Below, piece by piece: positions 17,594 through 26,735 of a stretch of DNA of 64,000 bases; the stretch's first letter is position 1, and each line of letters opens with the position of its first letter. The stretch spans positions 1,020,419 through 1,084,418 of the forward strand of contig BQJK01000001.1 of assembly GCA_021604665.1 (NCBI GenBank). The letters run 5' to 3'. The notes under the pieces were generated by a model. That model worked only from the letters and a program-made list of their open reading frames with translations, was not told where the DNA came from and did not search any database. The position numbers and the translations under genes are program-made. This stretch comes from Rhodomicrobium sp. (lineage in GTDB: Bacteria; Pseudomonadota; Alphaproteobacteria; Rhizobiales; HXMU1428-3).

Positions 17594-20527
17594 ATGCAGT
17601 TGCCCCGCCGCATCGCAGATTTTATCGCCGATATATGGCGAGACACCCGGCGGTTGCTGCTGGTGTTATGGCTTTGCCGTGTCAGCACAGCAAGTGCCAC
17701 TCTGGCGCTCATACTGGCGTTCCTGCCGCAGGTTCAGGATTTATATACAGAACTTACCTATTACAGCCGCCCCAGCTTTGATGAACATCTGAACACCTTC
17801 ATCTTCTGGCTAGGTTTTTATTCGCTGGCCTTTTTATGGGCATTTACCATCCATTATTGCGCGCGCACCGTACTGGCATTTGAAACCTGGCCCTTAAAAC
17901 AATCAGACGAAGCTGAATATAGCTACTGGATAGAGGCCGTACCACGCTATCTCGGCTGGATCTCAATCCTCTCTATTTTTTTAGGCCAAATCAACGCCCT
18001 GAAAAACCTTCAAATCGAAGATCAAACCATCGCATCGGCATCTGCCAGCAACTATACAGTGCCGCTAATTGTCATATTTGCACTCATAATATTCATCCAA
18101 ACCGTTACCCGGCGGCTTGGCCGAACCGCCCTGCTTGTCTCGGTCATCGCCATCCTGTATTGGCTCGTCACCGCTTGGGAAGTTTATTTTAACGCCCCGC
18201 TTACTGAAAATCTCCGCCTGCAATTGCTGCATAACCTTGCCTTACCGGTTATCACCATTCTCTTTGGCTGCCTGTTCTACCTTTTTGTGGCGGAGCGCCG
18301 CCGCCTGCTAAATTGGTTGTCTTGTGCCTTGCCCTGGCCGCATCGCCTTATGCTCAAATTCACCGCCATTCTGGCCGGCCGCTTCCCGGTGCAAATCCGC
18401 CCGATGCATAACGCCGAGACAAGAGAACTCGCCCCTAAATTTCTACCCTTTAAAAAACATGGCCTGTTTCATTTTGAAGCCCCATCAGAGAATGTCCGCG
18501 GCCTCATGCTTGGCCTTTCAAGCCTCACCCTCATCATGCTGCTTTGGCTCACATTCGCAATTAGCGATCCCTCAACCCCGCCCTTTGGCCTCCGCCGGGC
18601 TTTGTTGCTGCCGGTACTCTTAGGCATCTGGGTGCCACTCCTGACTACGGTCACCTTCCTTTCCAATCAAATACGCTTCCCTCTGCTCACAAGCTTCATC
18701 ATCCTCGGCCTCTCAATGAGCTGGTTCCTCGGTGACAATCACGATATTGAATTAGCCGCCCCATTAATCAGCACTGAGAGAGACAACCCCACCCCCGCCA
18801 CAAAAAGCAAGATTGCCTTAAAAACAGCCGTTGAACTGTGGATGAAACAGCATAATTGTGAGACAACCCCACGCGCCTGCCCGCCGCCCATCATCATCGC
18901 GGCAAGCGGCGGTGCCAGCCGCTCAGCCTTTTTCACAACCACAGTGTTAGGCGAACTGCTAGATAAACCCGCCCTGTTCTGGCCCAATAAAATCGACGCT
19001 AAAAATACGCCGGTAATCGCCAAGGAAGTCACCAAGAGAATATTTGCAATCTCATCAGTTTCCGGTGGCTCACTCGGTAGCGCTATTTTTGCCGCCACCC
19101 TGAAAGGGCACAGGTCCAGCTTGTTTACGAATGGGCCTGGCGGCACCCCCCCTTGCCGCCCTGCCGCTTTAAGATCTGATAAGCTGCTTTTCTCAGTCCC
19201 AGAAGACAGCCGGTTAAAATCAACCTATCCGGTCAATTGGAAAAACTGCCTGCAAGCCATGGCAGCCGGGGATTTTCTCTCCCCTGCCATGGTCTCATTT
19301 GCCTTCCGTGACAATCTCGCAATCTCAAGCTTTATTGGCCTGCTAACCGGCACAGACCGGGCCAAAAGTCTGGAACATGCCTGGTCAGAGCGGGTTGCCA
19401 GACTAACCGGCAGCAACCATCTAGAAGACCCTCTGCTAACCTTCAAGCCAACAACAACCCAATGGATGCCGCTGCTCTTGTTAAACGGCACCTCTGTAAC
19501 AACTGGGAAAAGGCTCATCGCCACGCCGCTGGCCAGCCGCTACGATCGCACAGATAAAATCGCCTTCGCTCCTTATAAAGCTGAAAACCTGGCAAACCGA
19601 AAACAGCGCCCGGAAACTCCAATTCAGGAAACTCCAATTTTTGCTGATAGTTTAGATCTCCACAACCTGCTACAAACTGAAACAGAAAGCGCGAATGGCT
19701 GGTCCTCAAAAAGCGGCACCCAAGCCCCAGCGCTAGACATCACCCTCGCAAAAGCGGTTTCTCTTTCAGCCCGCTTCCCCCTTATCTCCCCCCATGGCAA
19801 CCTAAGAGACAGGGAAGGCAATATCATCGACCGCGTGGTTGATGGCGGCTATTTCGATAATTCTGGAATGTTAACAGCGCTTGAGATCAGCAATGCGATT
19901 GAGGACATAACCAACAATGCCTTGAAGCCAATTCTTGTTCAAATCAGCAATCACCCGGTATCGCTGCATAAAGAGCAAATACCAAAGCCGCCAGTAGCCC
20001 CCTTAAAAGACCCAACAAAATTAAGTGATGATGAGCTGCTAACAGCCTCAGTGAACAGCAAACCTCGAAGCCGCCACCGCTTCCGTTGCCCTGAGCAAAG
20101 CTTTGACAATCACAACAATGTCATTACCCAGCGCCAGCTGCTGCCAGAGCTGCGCGCCGTTACCAGCGCCCTGCTCAATGCCCGCGTGGCAAGAGGCAGT
20201 CACGCCATCGCCCGCGCCGCGTTGCAACTAGGCGATCGTTTCGTCCATTTTCAGGTTGCTGCGATCAAAGATGAGCTCGGCGCAAATAAGAAATTATCAA
20301 TGAGCTGGTGGCTTTCAAAATCAGTGCAGAACGCCCTGAACAACCAAATCAAATGGCGGCGATTACCAAAAGAGCACCTGGATGAGGGCAGCCCCCAGCA
20401 AACATCAATAAGGCAAAACCTGAACCCAGCTTTCTGTGCCATTCAAAAATTTCGCAAAGCCCAGCTTACCCATTGGAGAGAATTTAACGCCTCTCCTTAT
20501 CAAACGCCTGTTTTTGCGCCTCGCTAA
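17594..20527 (+). CDS. polytopic membrane protein with patatin-like phospholipase domain
   Basis: This 977-residue protein joins a membrane part to a patatin-type acyl hydrolase. Residues 1-390 contain roughly eight hydrophobic segments (for example LWLCRVSTASATLALILAFL, TFIFWLGFYSLAFLWAF and LGLSMSWFL). The patatin domain follows: an oxyanion-type glycine loop AASGGASRSAFF near residue 437, the serine motif ISSVSGGSLGSA near residue 489, and the DGG of VVDGGYFDNSG near residue 750, giving the Ser-Asp dyad. It probably hydrolyses membrane lipids from the cytoplasmic face. Its 3' end overlaps yidD on the other strand by 44 bases. It sits opposite the thrS/yidD/scaffold genes, as if inserted among them. 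Confidence 0.82.
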   Translation: MQLPRRIADFIADIWRDTRRLLLVLWLCRVSTASATLALILAFLPQVQDLYTELTYYSRPSFDEHLNTFIFWLGFYSLAFLWAFTIHYCARTVLAFETWPLKQSDEAEYSYWIEAVPRYLGWISILSIFLGQINALKNLQIEDQTIASASASNYTVPLIVIFALIIFIQTVTRRLGRTALLVSVIAILYWLVTAWEVYFNAPLTENLRLQLLHNLALPVITILFGCLFYLFVAERRRLLNWLSCALPWPHRLMLKFTAILAGRFPVQIRPMHNAETRELAPKFLPFKKHGLFHFEAPSENVRGLMLGLSSLTLIMLLWLTFAISDPSTPPFGLRRALLLPVLLGIWVPLLTTVTFLSNQIRFPLLTSFIILGLSMSWFLGDNHDIELAAPLISTERDNPTPATKSKIALKTAVELWMKQHNCETTPRACPPPIIIAASGGASRSAFFTTTVLGELLDKPALFWPNKIDAKNTPVIAKEVTKRIFAISSVSGGSLGSAIFAATLKGHRSSLFTNGPGGTPPCRPAALRSDKLLFSVPEDSRLKSTYPVNWKNCLQAMAAGDFLSPAMVSFAFRDNLAISSFIGLLTGTDRAKSLEHAWSERVARLTGSNHLEDPLLTFKPTTTQWMPLLLLNGTSVTTGKRLIATPLASRYDRTDKIAFAPYKAENLANRKQRPETPIQETPIFADSLDLHNLLQTETESANGWSSKSGTQAPALDITLAKAVSLSARFPLISPHGNLRDREGNIIDRVVDGGYFDNSGMLTALEISNAIEDITNNALKPILVQISNHPVSLHKEQIPKPPVAPLKDPTKLSDDELLTASVNSKPRSRHRFRCPEQSFDNHNNVITQRQLLPELRAVTSALLNARVARGSHAIARAALQLGDRFVHFQVAAIKDELGANKKLSMSWWLSKSVQNALNNQIKWRRLPKEHLDEGSPQQTSIRQNLNPAFCAIQKFRKAQLTHWREFNASPYQTPVFAPR
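19614..19643 (+). repeat. in-frame 15-base tandem repeat in the patatin gene
   Basis: GGAAACTCCAATTCA is followed directly by GGAAACTCCAATTTT, giving the protein repeat ETPIQETPIF. It lies in a region that is probably a surface loop. Confidence 0.7.
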
Positions 20528-20831
20528 CCTGGCGAGGTGACCACACACCAAACTCATAGCCCCGCCAAAACGGCCGCCTCTCAGCGCAAATATCAGGCAC
20601 CGGGTCATAGCCATGGCTCCCCCCCGGCCCGCAGCGCCATAATCTGGAAACTGTCAGCCAAAACCCCCGCCACGCCCCATTAAGCCGCAAAGCTTCAATT
20701 GCATAAGCCGAACAGCTCGGCTCATGGCGGCAATGCCGGCCTGCAAAAGCTGAAAAGCTATACCGGTAAATATAAATGGGCAGCAACAGCAGCCACCGCA
20801 TTATCATTTCAAAGGGTGCAAGGTAACGCAT
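20484..20831 (-). CDS. yidD: membrane protein insertion efficiency factor YidD
   Basis: YidD is a small amphipathic protein of the inner face of the membrane that assists YidC-dependent insertion. The 115-residue protein has the family core: an N-terminal hydrophobic segment (LLLLPIYIYRYSFSAF), then CRHEPSCSAYAIEAL, the GFWLTVSRLWRCGPGG segment and GYDPVP. The C-terminal 40 residues are a polar extension. A GGAAT site stands before the ATG at 20831. It lies 100 bases behind the NifU-like gene on the same strand and its 3' end overlaps the opposite patatin gene. It is not near rnpA-yidC here, as in many alphaproteobacteria. Confidence 0.93.
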   Translation of the reverse strand: MRYLAPFEMIMRWLLLLPIYIYRYSFSAFAGRHCRHEPSCSAYAIEALRLNGAWRGFWLTVSRLWRCGPGGSHGYDPVPDICAERRPFWRGYEFGVWSPRQVSEAQKQAFDKERR

Positions 20832-20930
20832 GTCAAATTCCAGGCTATACCAACGAGAACAAGTCCGTGTCAGTCTTCAAATAAGGGGATGCAGCAATGA
20901 TAGCATTCAACCAAGGCACATTTATAACGG

Positions 20931-21446
20931 CTACTCATCCAGAAAAGGCGCAGCATCAGCGCCCCTGATTTCACCATCCCTCTCATGTGCTGCGCTCTTG
21001 CCAGCTGCATCATCAAACGCATCCAACACGGCTTCAAACACCAGCATCATAGATGTATGGCGGGGCTTATAATCTTTCACAGGGTAAAGCACCTCAAGAT
21101 CAGACCAAATGCCCGTGGGCGGGGGCCCATCCTCTTTCAGCATTGCTAGCATATCATCACGCACCGCAACCACATCCGCCCGCGTAAGCCCATTTGCCCC
21201 AGCAAGATCAAGCGCATTCCTCGCCATCACCGCCGCCGCTGTCTGACCAAGCAGACAAGCCTCCAGCTCATGCCCATAACTCGAGATATGGCCATTCTTT
21301 ATCTCAAGATCAACACGCACCTTGGAGCCACATAGTTTCGAATTTCGCACGCCGCTGCCATCAGGTTTTTCAAGCAGCTCAGCTGGCGGCATGGTGGCCA
21401 CCACCTCTAAAATCCGATTGCTGTAAATATCTTCAGGAAAATCCAT
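20931..21446 (-). CDS. NifU/IscU-like iron-sulfur cluster scaffold protein
   Basis: The 171-residue protein matches the NifU N-terminal (IscU-like) domain. The conserved cysteines lie in SKLCGSKV and LEACLLGQ, and the third ligand region near VLYPVKDYKPRHTSMML carries no cysteine, a variation I recall from the alphaproteobacterial proteins of this type. It is expected to hold a transient Fe-S cluster or zinc. The start at 21446 has AAGGAG upstream. The C-terminus is a polar extension. It probably forms a transcription unit with yidD. It is distinct from true IscU, which is absent in SUF-using alphaproteobacteria. Confidence 0.8.
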   Translation of the reverse strand: MDFPEDIYSNRILEVVATMPPAELLEKPDGSGVRNSKLCGSKVRVDLEIKNGHISSYGHELEACLLGQTAAAVMARNALDLAGANGLTRADVVAVRDDMLAMLKEDGPPPTGIWSDLEVLYPVKDYKPRHTSMMLVFEAVLDAFDDAAGKSAAHERDGEIRGADAAPFLDE

Positions 21447-22192
21447 AACGGCCAGGGCTCCTTAGCTCTGCATTAGACAAAAAGCGAAAAGCATCCTTTG
21501 CCACCAGACACACTCTCAGCAACAGGCCAGACACACTGTCAGCAACAGGGATGGGAGTGTGCCCACCTTGAAAACTCGCTCTACCCTTTATATATGCTTA
21601 TTAGTGAGAGAATGTAAGGCCGCAAGCCAATAAGCCATACCCAGCCAAGAAAGCTGTGATACTTAAGCAAGCGCTGTTCTAAGGAGTGAGGGATTAGACA
21701 ATTATTTACCTCAAATAGTCGAAATCTCCAGAAAACTTATCTCGCCCCATAACTTGAAACATTAAGTACAATCGGGCACAATAATTACCAGCAAATACAG
21801 TTGGATGGTTAAAACACAGCGCTTTTAATTTATATGCTGACTATTATTTGCTAAATTGCGCCAACCGCGCTTAAAGCCGCCCGAAAGCTAAAGGAAAACG
21901 ATTTAGGCATAGATCATCAAACGCTCCATATGCCTTAAAACCCCGATGCCTTAAAAGCGGACTAATAGCGCAGTATAAACCGCATAACCCACTCTGCCGC
22001 TACCTTTAAAGCAGCAGTAGCAATCTGGCTCTTTCTCTTGATTTAAAAAGAGCCGATTTAATATCTCCCGGACATAAGCGAACCTGTAATCGCAGCTATG
22101 GCCGATGACCAAAACCGCCTTCAGCCAACAATGGCTGCATGGGCAAAGGAACCTCGCAACAGCTTTAGCTGTCGCCAAACCGAAGGTGATGA
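21447..22192. other. long intergenic region before folE
   Basis: About 745 bases without a credible gene between divergent genes. It contains a 23-base tandem repeat at 21504-21549 and otherwise AT-rich sequence. The minus-strand ORF 21951-22229 is cysteine-rich, overlaps the folE start and looks like chance. I see no clear riboswitch. Confidence 0.4.
21504..21549. repeat. 23-base tandem repeat, two copies
   Basis: CCAGACACACTCTCAGCAACAGG is followed directly by a copy with one mismatch (GTC for CTC). It lies about 60 bases upstream of the scaffold gene start, so it might affect its promoter. Confidence 0.85.
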
Positions 22193-22867
22193 ATGACGAT
22201 TTTAAAGGACAAAACCGACATTGACGCACTGGATATTGAGACGCAGAAAAAGACAGCGGAGCTAAAAGCCATAGACCTTAAAAACACTTCAAATCTCCCA
22301 CGACCTAACCAGCAAGAAGCTGAAGAAGCCGTGCGCACACTTATCCGCTGGGCGGGTGATGACCCCGCGCGTGAAGGCCTGCTGGAAACACCAAAACGGG
22401 TGGTGAAAGCCTATAAAGAATTTTTCAAAGGCTACACTGAAAACGCAGAAGAGATCCTCTCCCGCACCTTTAATGATGTCGGCGGTTATGATGACATGGT
22501 CATGCTGCGCGGCATTGAAATGCACTCCCATTGCGAGCATCACATGGTCCCTTTCATTGGCAAGGTTCATATCGCCTATATGCCAAATGAGAAGGTTGTG
22601 GGCCTCTCCAAACTCGCGCGCATTGTCGATACCTTCGCCCGCCGCCTGCAAACACAAGAAACCATGACAGCCCAAATCGCGAGCGCAATTGATGCCGGGT
22701 TAAATACCAAAGGCAGCGCCGTCATGATCGAAGCGGTGCATCAATGCATGTCCATGCGCGGGGTGCAAAAGTCAGATGTCGCAACCATCACCACCAGATT
22801 TACCGGCATTTTCAAAGATGATAGAGACTATCGCGACCGCTTCATGAGGCTTGCTGGCAATGAGTGA
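22193..22867 (+). CDS. folE: GTP cyclohydrolase I
   Basis: FolE converts GTP to dihydroneopterin triphosphate, the first step of folate (and queuosine) synthesis. The 224-residue protein has the usual zinc and active-site residues: [13 protein letters not shown] (Cys and His ligands), [29 protein letters not shown] and the late cysteine ligand in [11 protein letters not shown]. The N-terminal 40 residues are a variable extension. The ATG at 22193 follows AAGGTGA. It overlaps hisI by eight bases, so the two are translated together. Confidence 0.95.
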   Translation: MTILKDKTDIDALDIETQKKTAELKAIDLKNTSNLPRPNQQEAEEAVRTLIRWAGDDPAREGLLETPKRVVKAYKEFFKGYTENAEEILSRTFNDVGGYDDMVMLRGIEMHSHCEHHMVPFIGKVHIAYMPNEKVVGLSKLARIVDTFARRLQTQETMTAQIASAIDAGLNTKGSAVMIEAVHQCMSMRGVQKSDVATITTRFTGIFKDDRDYRDRFMRLAGNE

Positions 22868-23312
22868 AACATCAGAAAATAGCTCAACTGATGAAACCCA
22901 AACCTATCAGCCAAAATTCGATGCTGATGGCCTCATGCCGGCCATGGTTATAGAGGCAGGCAGCGGCACACCTCTGATGATGGCCTTCGTTAATCAAGAC
23001 GCCATAGACCAAACATTGGCAACAGGCTATGCCACCTTCTGGTCCAGATCCCGTCAAAAATACTGGCAAAAGGGAGAGACCAGCGGCAACCGGCTAAAAC
23101 TAACGGACCTCCTCATTGACTGCGATCAGGACAGCCTTGTTATGCTGGTCACCATGGAAGGGGATGAAGCTGCCTGCCACACCGGCCGGCGCAGTTGCTA
23201 CTATCGCAGCCTTGCAGCCGGAGAGGCCACAATGGCAGGCGAAGCCCCACTGACCCTGACCTTCAATGATAATAAGCGCCTGTTTGACCCTAATTCAGTT
23301 TATAAAAAATAG
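22860..23312 (+). CDS. hisI: phosphoribosyl-AMP cyclohydrolase
   Basis: HisI opens the adenine ring of PR-AMP in the third step of histidine synthesis. I place the start at the ATG at 22860; the track start at 22851 is a TTG. The 150 residues carry the metal-binding [11 protein letters not shown] motif with its Asp/Cys set, [20 protein letters not shown] and the C-terminal cysteines in [12 protein letters not shown]. It is a stand-alone HisI without the HisE domain, as usual in alphaproteobacteria, and lies apart from other his genes. The overlap with folE links it to pterin synthesis by position only. Confidence 0.95.
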   Translation: MSETSENSSTDETQTYQPKFDADGLMPAMVIEAGSGTPLMMAFVNQDAIDQTLATGYATFWSRSRQKYWQKGETSGNRLKLTDLLIDCDQDSLVMLVTMEGDEAACHTGRRSCYYRSLAAGEATMAGEAPLTLTFNDNKRLFDPNSVYKK

Positions 23313-23687
23313 CGTCCCCACATCGGTTGCAACGCTCACATTTAAGCCCCATAGCAGGCCATGTACTAAGCCGAGCCCACGAGCCATCATCCTTTAAGAT
23401 GAACGCTCTTACAAACTCTTGTTCAACAAAAATTCATTAATCATCCGCAATAATAACCATATGATTCGGTCGAAATAGCACCGGGCTAAATCTTCCGCTA
23501 CTCTGGTGACATAAGCGATATTAAGACGGTTATGACGACCAGTTTGAAGTGAACAAATCACTTTCACAAAGGATATGAGTAACGAAAAATAATAGTTATC
23601 CAGCAGAGGCAGCATTAGGAAAGAGCCAATGAAACCACCTAAAGAGCGCAAAGCCGGATAAGCACAGATTTAGAAAGAGAATGGGTC
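23313..23687. other. spacer between hisI and the RssA-like gene
   Basis: About 375 bases without a supported gene. A minus-strand frame at 23409-23651 is open but has no ribosome binding site or recognisable composition. I see no terminator. Confidence 0.4.
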
Positions 23688-24617
23688 ATGACACAACAAA
23701 AGCTTGGAATTGCGCTCGGTGGAGGCGGAGCCAGAGGTTGGGCCCATATAGGTGTATTAAAAGCCCTCAAAGAAATCGGCATCCAGCCAGATATAATCGC
23801 TGGCACCTCAATAGGCTCCATCGCAGGGGGCTGCTATGCCGCTAATGAGCTGGATCAACTCGAAGAATTCGCAACAAACCTGACCCGCCGCCGCGTTCTG
23901 GGCTTCCTTGATATAAACATGACAGGTACCAGCCTCATCTCTGGCCGGCGCATCTGCAACGCGCTGGATGCTCATCTCGAAAACCATAAGATAGAAGACC
24001 TCCCCCGCACCTTCGTCGCTGTCGCCACAGAAATTGGCACAGGTCATGAGGTCTGGATGGATAGAGGTTATCTGGTCAACGCGATGCGCGCGTCTTATGC
24101 CCTCCCCGGTATTTTCAAACCTGTCAAAATCAATGGCCGCTGGTTGTTCGATGGCGCCATGGTCAACCCCGTGCCCGTTTCCGTTTGCCGCGCTATGGGG
24201 GCAAGTGTCGTCATCGCCGTTAATCTCAATGCAGATATTTTTGGCAAAGGCACTGTCATACCAAGCCACGAAGCGCTGGAACTTGAAATCGCCGATGATG
24301 ACCAGGCAGACGAAGCCCAGTTAGAGCCACCCCAGCCTGAAACTACATTCAGCAAGTTACGCAATCTATTTTTCAGCGATAAATCAGGGGCGCCAGGTGT
24401 CTCCAGAGTTATGCTGGATGCATTCAATATCACCCAGGATCGCATCGCCCGCGCCCGCCTTGCTGGTGACCCACCCGACATAAACATTAAACCGCGCCTT
24501 CAAGGTATCGGCCTGTTTGATTTCCACCGTGCCGAAGAAATGATTGAACTCGGGAGAGAGGCAACCTATCGCGCCAAAGATGACCTGCAACATCACCTCG
24601 GTCTCATTGCCGCCTAA
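23688..24617 (+). CDS. RssA-like patatin family phospholipase
   Basis: This 309-residue protein is a compact soluble patatin of the NTE/RssA group. The oxyanion loop GGGGARG is at residues 11-17, the nucleophile Ser41 is in the GTSIG elbow and Asp155 lies in FDGAMVNPVPV, so the Ser-Asp dyad is complete. A charged insertion near residues 200-220 and a C-terminal IDE/GREATYRAKDDL region follow. Substrates of this group are membrane lysophospholipids or fatty acyl esters. It is convergent with the CBS gene, with a shared terminator between them. It is not related by close sequence to the membrane patatin at 17594. Confidence 0.9.
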   Translation: MTQQKLGIALGGGGARGWAHIGVLKALKEIGIQPDIIAGTSIGSIAGGCYAANELDQLEEFATNLTRRRVLGFLDINMTGTSLISGRRICNALDAHLENHKIEDLPRTFVAVATEIGTGHEVWMDRGYLVNAMRASYALPGIFKPVKINGRWLFDGAMVNPVPVSVCRAMGASVVIAVNLNADIFGKGTVIPSHEALELEIADDDQADEAQLEPPQPETTFSKLRNLFFSDKSGAPGVSRVMLDAFNITQDRIARARLAGDPPDINIKPRLQGIGLFDFHRAEEMIELGREATYRAKDDLQHHLGLIAA

Positions 24618-24679
24618 CCCCTCTTTTCTGCCATAGCCCAAAGCAGCACAGAAACGGGCTTCATAACTGATAGAAATAA

Positions 24680-24717
24680 AATAACCCGCTGGAGAGATCC
24701 AGCGGGTTAAGTTTTAA
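24680..24717. terminator. terminator between RssA-like and CBS genes
   Basis: AACCCGCTGGA (24683-24693) and TCCAGCGGGTT (24698-24708) are perfect 11-base arms around a GAGA loop, followed by AAGTTTTAAAA. It can serve both converging genes. Confidence 0.85.
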
Positions 24718-24875
24718 AAACTATTACAAAATAGCGCGTAGTGTCAGATTATCTCAGGAACTGAAAATCCAGTCAATTTCCCAGACGTTAGCTAAGCGGC
24801 GCTAATATAGAGCCGTTAATAGCCAAAGCTGCAAAATCAGCTATCCATTTCACAATCTAAAAAAGGCCTGAGCAA

Positions 24876-25304
24876 TCATCCTGTCGCGATATAGCTTCTC
24901 ATCGCTTTGGCTTCCATCTCGACAGCAGCAATTCGCTGCTGCACAACGTCACCAATAGATATGATGCCGGAGAGTTGCCCATTTTCAATCACCGGTATAT
25001 GGCGGAAACGACCCGTTGTCATAATAGACATGATCTGGTCAATGGTATCCCCGCCGCCACAAGTGATCACTTCAGACGTCATAATGCTTGAGACAGTCTC
25101 CCCAAGCACTTCAGGCCCATGAGAGGCAATCGCCCGGACAACATCCCTTTCAGAAACAATGCCCACAAGACGCTCATTATCGAGAACGACGATTGAACCA
25201 ATTTTGTTTTTTGTGAAAATCTTCGTCAACTTCAAGATAGGTGTTTCTGGTGAGACAGAGATCACCTCTCGACCTTTGACATGGAGTATTGTGTTTACGT
25301 TCAT
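24876..25304 (-). CDS. CBS-domain protein
   Basis: The 142-residue protein is a tandem CBS pair (Bateman module), residues about 8-65 and 75-130. Each half has the pattern MT-x-V-I with a G-I-V-S-E-R-D-V or G-I-I-S-I-G-D-V end. Such modules bind adenosyl nucleotides and sense energy state. The ORF track starts at 25373, but the ATG at 25304 (MNVNTILHVKGREV) fits the family and has AAGGAG upstream, if at somewhat long spacing. It is encoded alone, so its partner enzyme or transporter is unknown. Confidence 0.88.
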   Translation of the reverse strand: MNVNTILHVKGREVISVSPETPILKLTKIFTKNKIGSIVVLDNERLVGIVSERDVVRAIASHGPEVLGETVSSIMTSEVITCGGGDTIDQIMSIMTTGRFRHIPVIENGQLSGIISIGDVVQQRIAAVEMEAKAMRSYIATG

Positions 25305-25821
25305 TAATCCCGCACAGCTCCTTAACAACAATACTGAATGTTCTGAACCAGATATTTTAGGAAAAACAGCCATTCAGTTTTTCAACTATCAGTCTTTCGA
25401 CTTTGAATAGAGCACGCTGGCTTCCCCTTATGAATGGGGATTTCAAGCAAGCCTGCAAAAGTTTATTACTCCTATGATGCACTATGCGACATGGTGACGC
25501 AAGCGCTCTCACTGCGTTCTATAGCCAATATTAATCAAATGATTAATTCCCCACAGAACCATGTAATCCCAGCAGCGGTGAACCCGAGACCGCCAGTGAC
25601 TATAAAACGAAGCAAAGCGCTGCTTAATAACCTTAACCGCTGGAAACATCGCACAGCCCAAGCTTTCTCCTGGCTAACCAAAATGCTTGGCACAGCCTCT
25701 GCAAGTTTCCCCCTGCAACCCAAGAAAAGGCTGCAAATAGGGTCGTTTCGGCACACCGCATACCAAAAGGCGCGCCAAAGCAACCAATGGGGAACACTAA
25801 CACCAGACGATGTGACAAGTT
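25305..25821. other. spacer before the PAS gene with an uncertain ORF
   Basis: About 515 bases. The plus-strand frame 25434-25829 (131 residues, MGISSKPAKVYYSYDALCDM) is open and its stop overlaps the PAS start codon, as in coupled genes. However it has no ribosome binding site, no recognisable domain and an unremarkable composition. I leave it as a possible hypothetical gene rather than a call. Confidence 0.3.
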
Positions 25822-26439
25822 ATGAGTAACAACAGCAATAAAGCTTTACTGAACTATTGGAATAAAGTGCGCGCGGGCCGACAAGCCCCGACAAGAGTAG
25901 AAATCAGCCCGGCTGATATTAGTAAAATACTCCCAGATACGTTCATTCTAGAAGTCGGGAATCAGCAGCATCTGAAATACCGGTTAGCTGGCAGCCGCAT
26001 TTGTGATTACTTCGGTAGAGAATTCCGCGGAGTAAATTTTTATGATGGCTGGCCCATTACAGAACAGCAAATCCTGCAAAAATATATTTCCAAGGTCATA
26101 AATCAGGGTGCTGTCCTGTCAGTTCAGTGTAAAGCCAGCTCCGAAAGAGAGCATTGCGGCAAATTTAATATAATTTTCATGCCACTCACCCATTCCGGTA
26201 CAGAAATAGATCGCATCCTTGGCGCTGTCTCCCCAGAAACTGATTGGGCCTGGCTTGGCGCGGCACCGCTAAACTTCGACGAAGTTTTAGAAGTCAACAT
26301 CACCCTTGAGCGCGGAACCTCACTCAATTTATCAGATAGCCATGAGCTTAAAGATGAAATCATGCCCTTTATTCCTCATAAACGGCTGGTTAAGGGAAAA
26401 AACACCCAATTTCGAGTTTTCGAAGGTGGAAAACTTTAA
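25822..26439 (+). CDS. PAS_5-type sensory domain protein
   Basis: The 205-residue protein matches the alphaproteobacterial PAS_5 group: LLNYWNKVRAGRQAPTRVEISPADISKILPD at residues 9-39, then FILEVGNQQHLKYRLAGSRICDYFGREFRG. No kinase, cyclase or DNA-binding output is fused. Such stand-alone proteins probably bind a small ligand and act through a partner. The C-terminal 50 residues are polar. It is the first of three plus-strand genes for sensing and surface functions (PAS, PilZ, LapG-like), although the spacers of 200-300 bases suggest separate transcripts. Confidence 0.8.
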   Translation: MSNNSNKALLNYWNKVRAGRQAPTRVEISPADISKILPDTFILEVGNQQHLKYRLAGSRICDYFGREFRGVNFYDGWPITEQQILQKYISKVINQGAVLSVQCKASSEREHCGKFNIIFMPLTHSGTEIDRILGAVSPETDWAWLGAAPLNFDEVLEVNITLERGTSLNLSDSHELKDEIMPFIPHKRLVKGKNTQFRVFEGGKL

Positions 26440-26735
26440 CTCAACATCCAACCCTTTTGCCAAATAAAGGCAGCTTCCCCTTAAAACACGCGCACAGCGG
26501 TCAAAGGTTTGGGAACAGGTTGTAAGCAACAAAACCCGGCAATAGATCTACGAGTAAGAAGCGCTACAATCATCTTTTATGCTGCAAATGGTCTGCAAAC
26601 TTCAGCAGCCTGTGCAAGTTTTTTACAAAAATCTCAAATCAGCAGCTATTTTTGTACGGAGATTATTCATTCATTAACTGTCAAATTGATATTCTGGTCC
26701 CAATGAGTAGCGGGAAAGTGGGCTTGAAGTAAGCG

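Noticed and set aside
21951-22229. 92-residue minus-strand ORF upstream of folE
   Set aside because: It overlaps the folE start, is cysteine-rich without motif spacing and has no ribosome binding site.
23409-23651. 80-residue minus-strand ORF between hisI and the RssA-like gene
   Set aside because: No ribosome binding site and no recognisable domain; the frame is short enough to be chance.
25434-25829. 131-residue ORF overlapping the PAS gene start
   Set aside because: Stop/start overlap is suggestive, but there is no ribosome binding site or domain, so I recorded it only in the spacer note.
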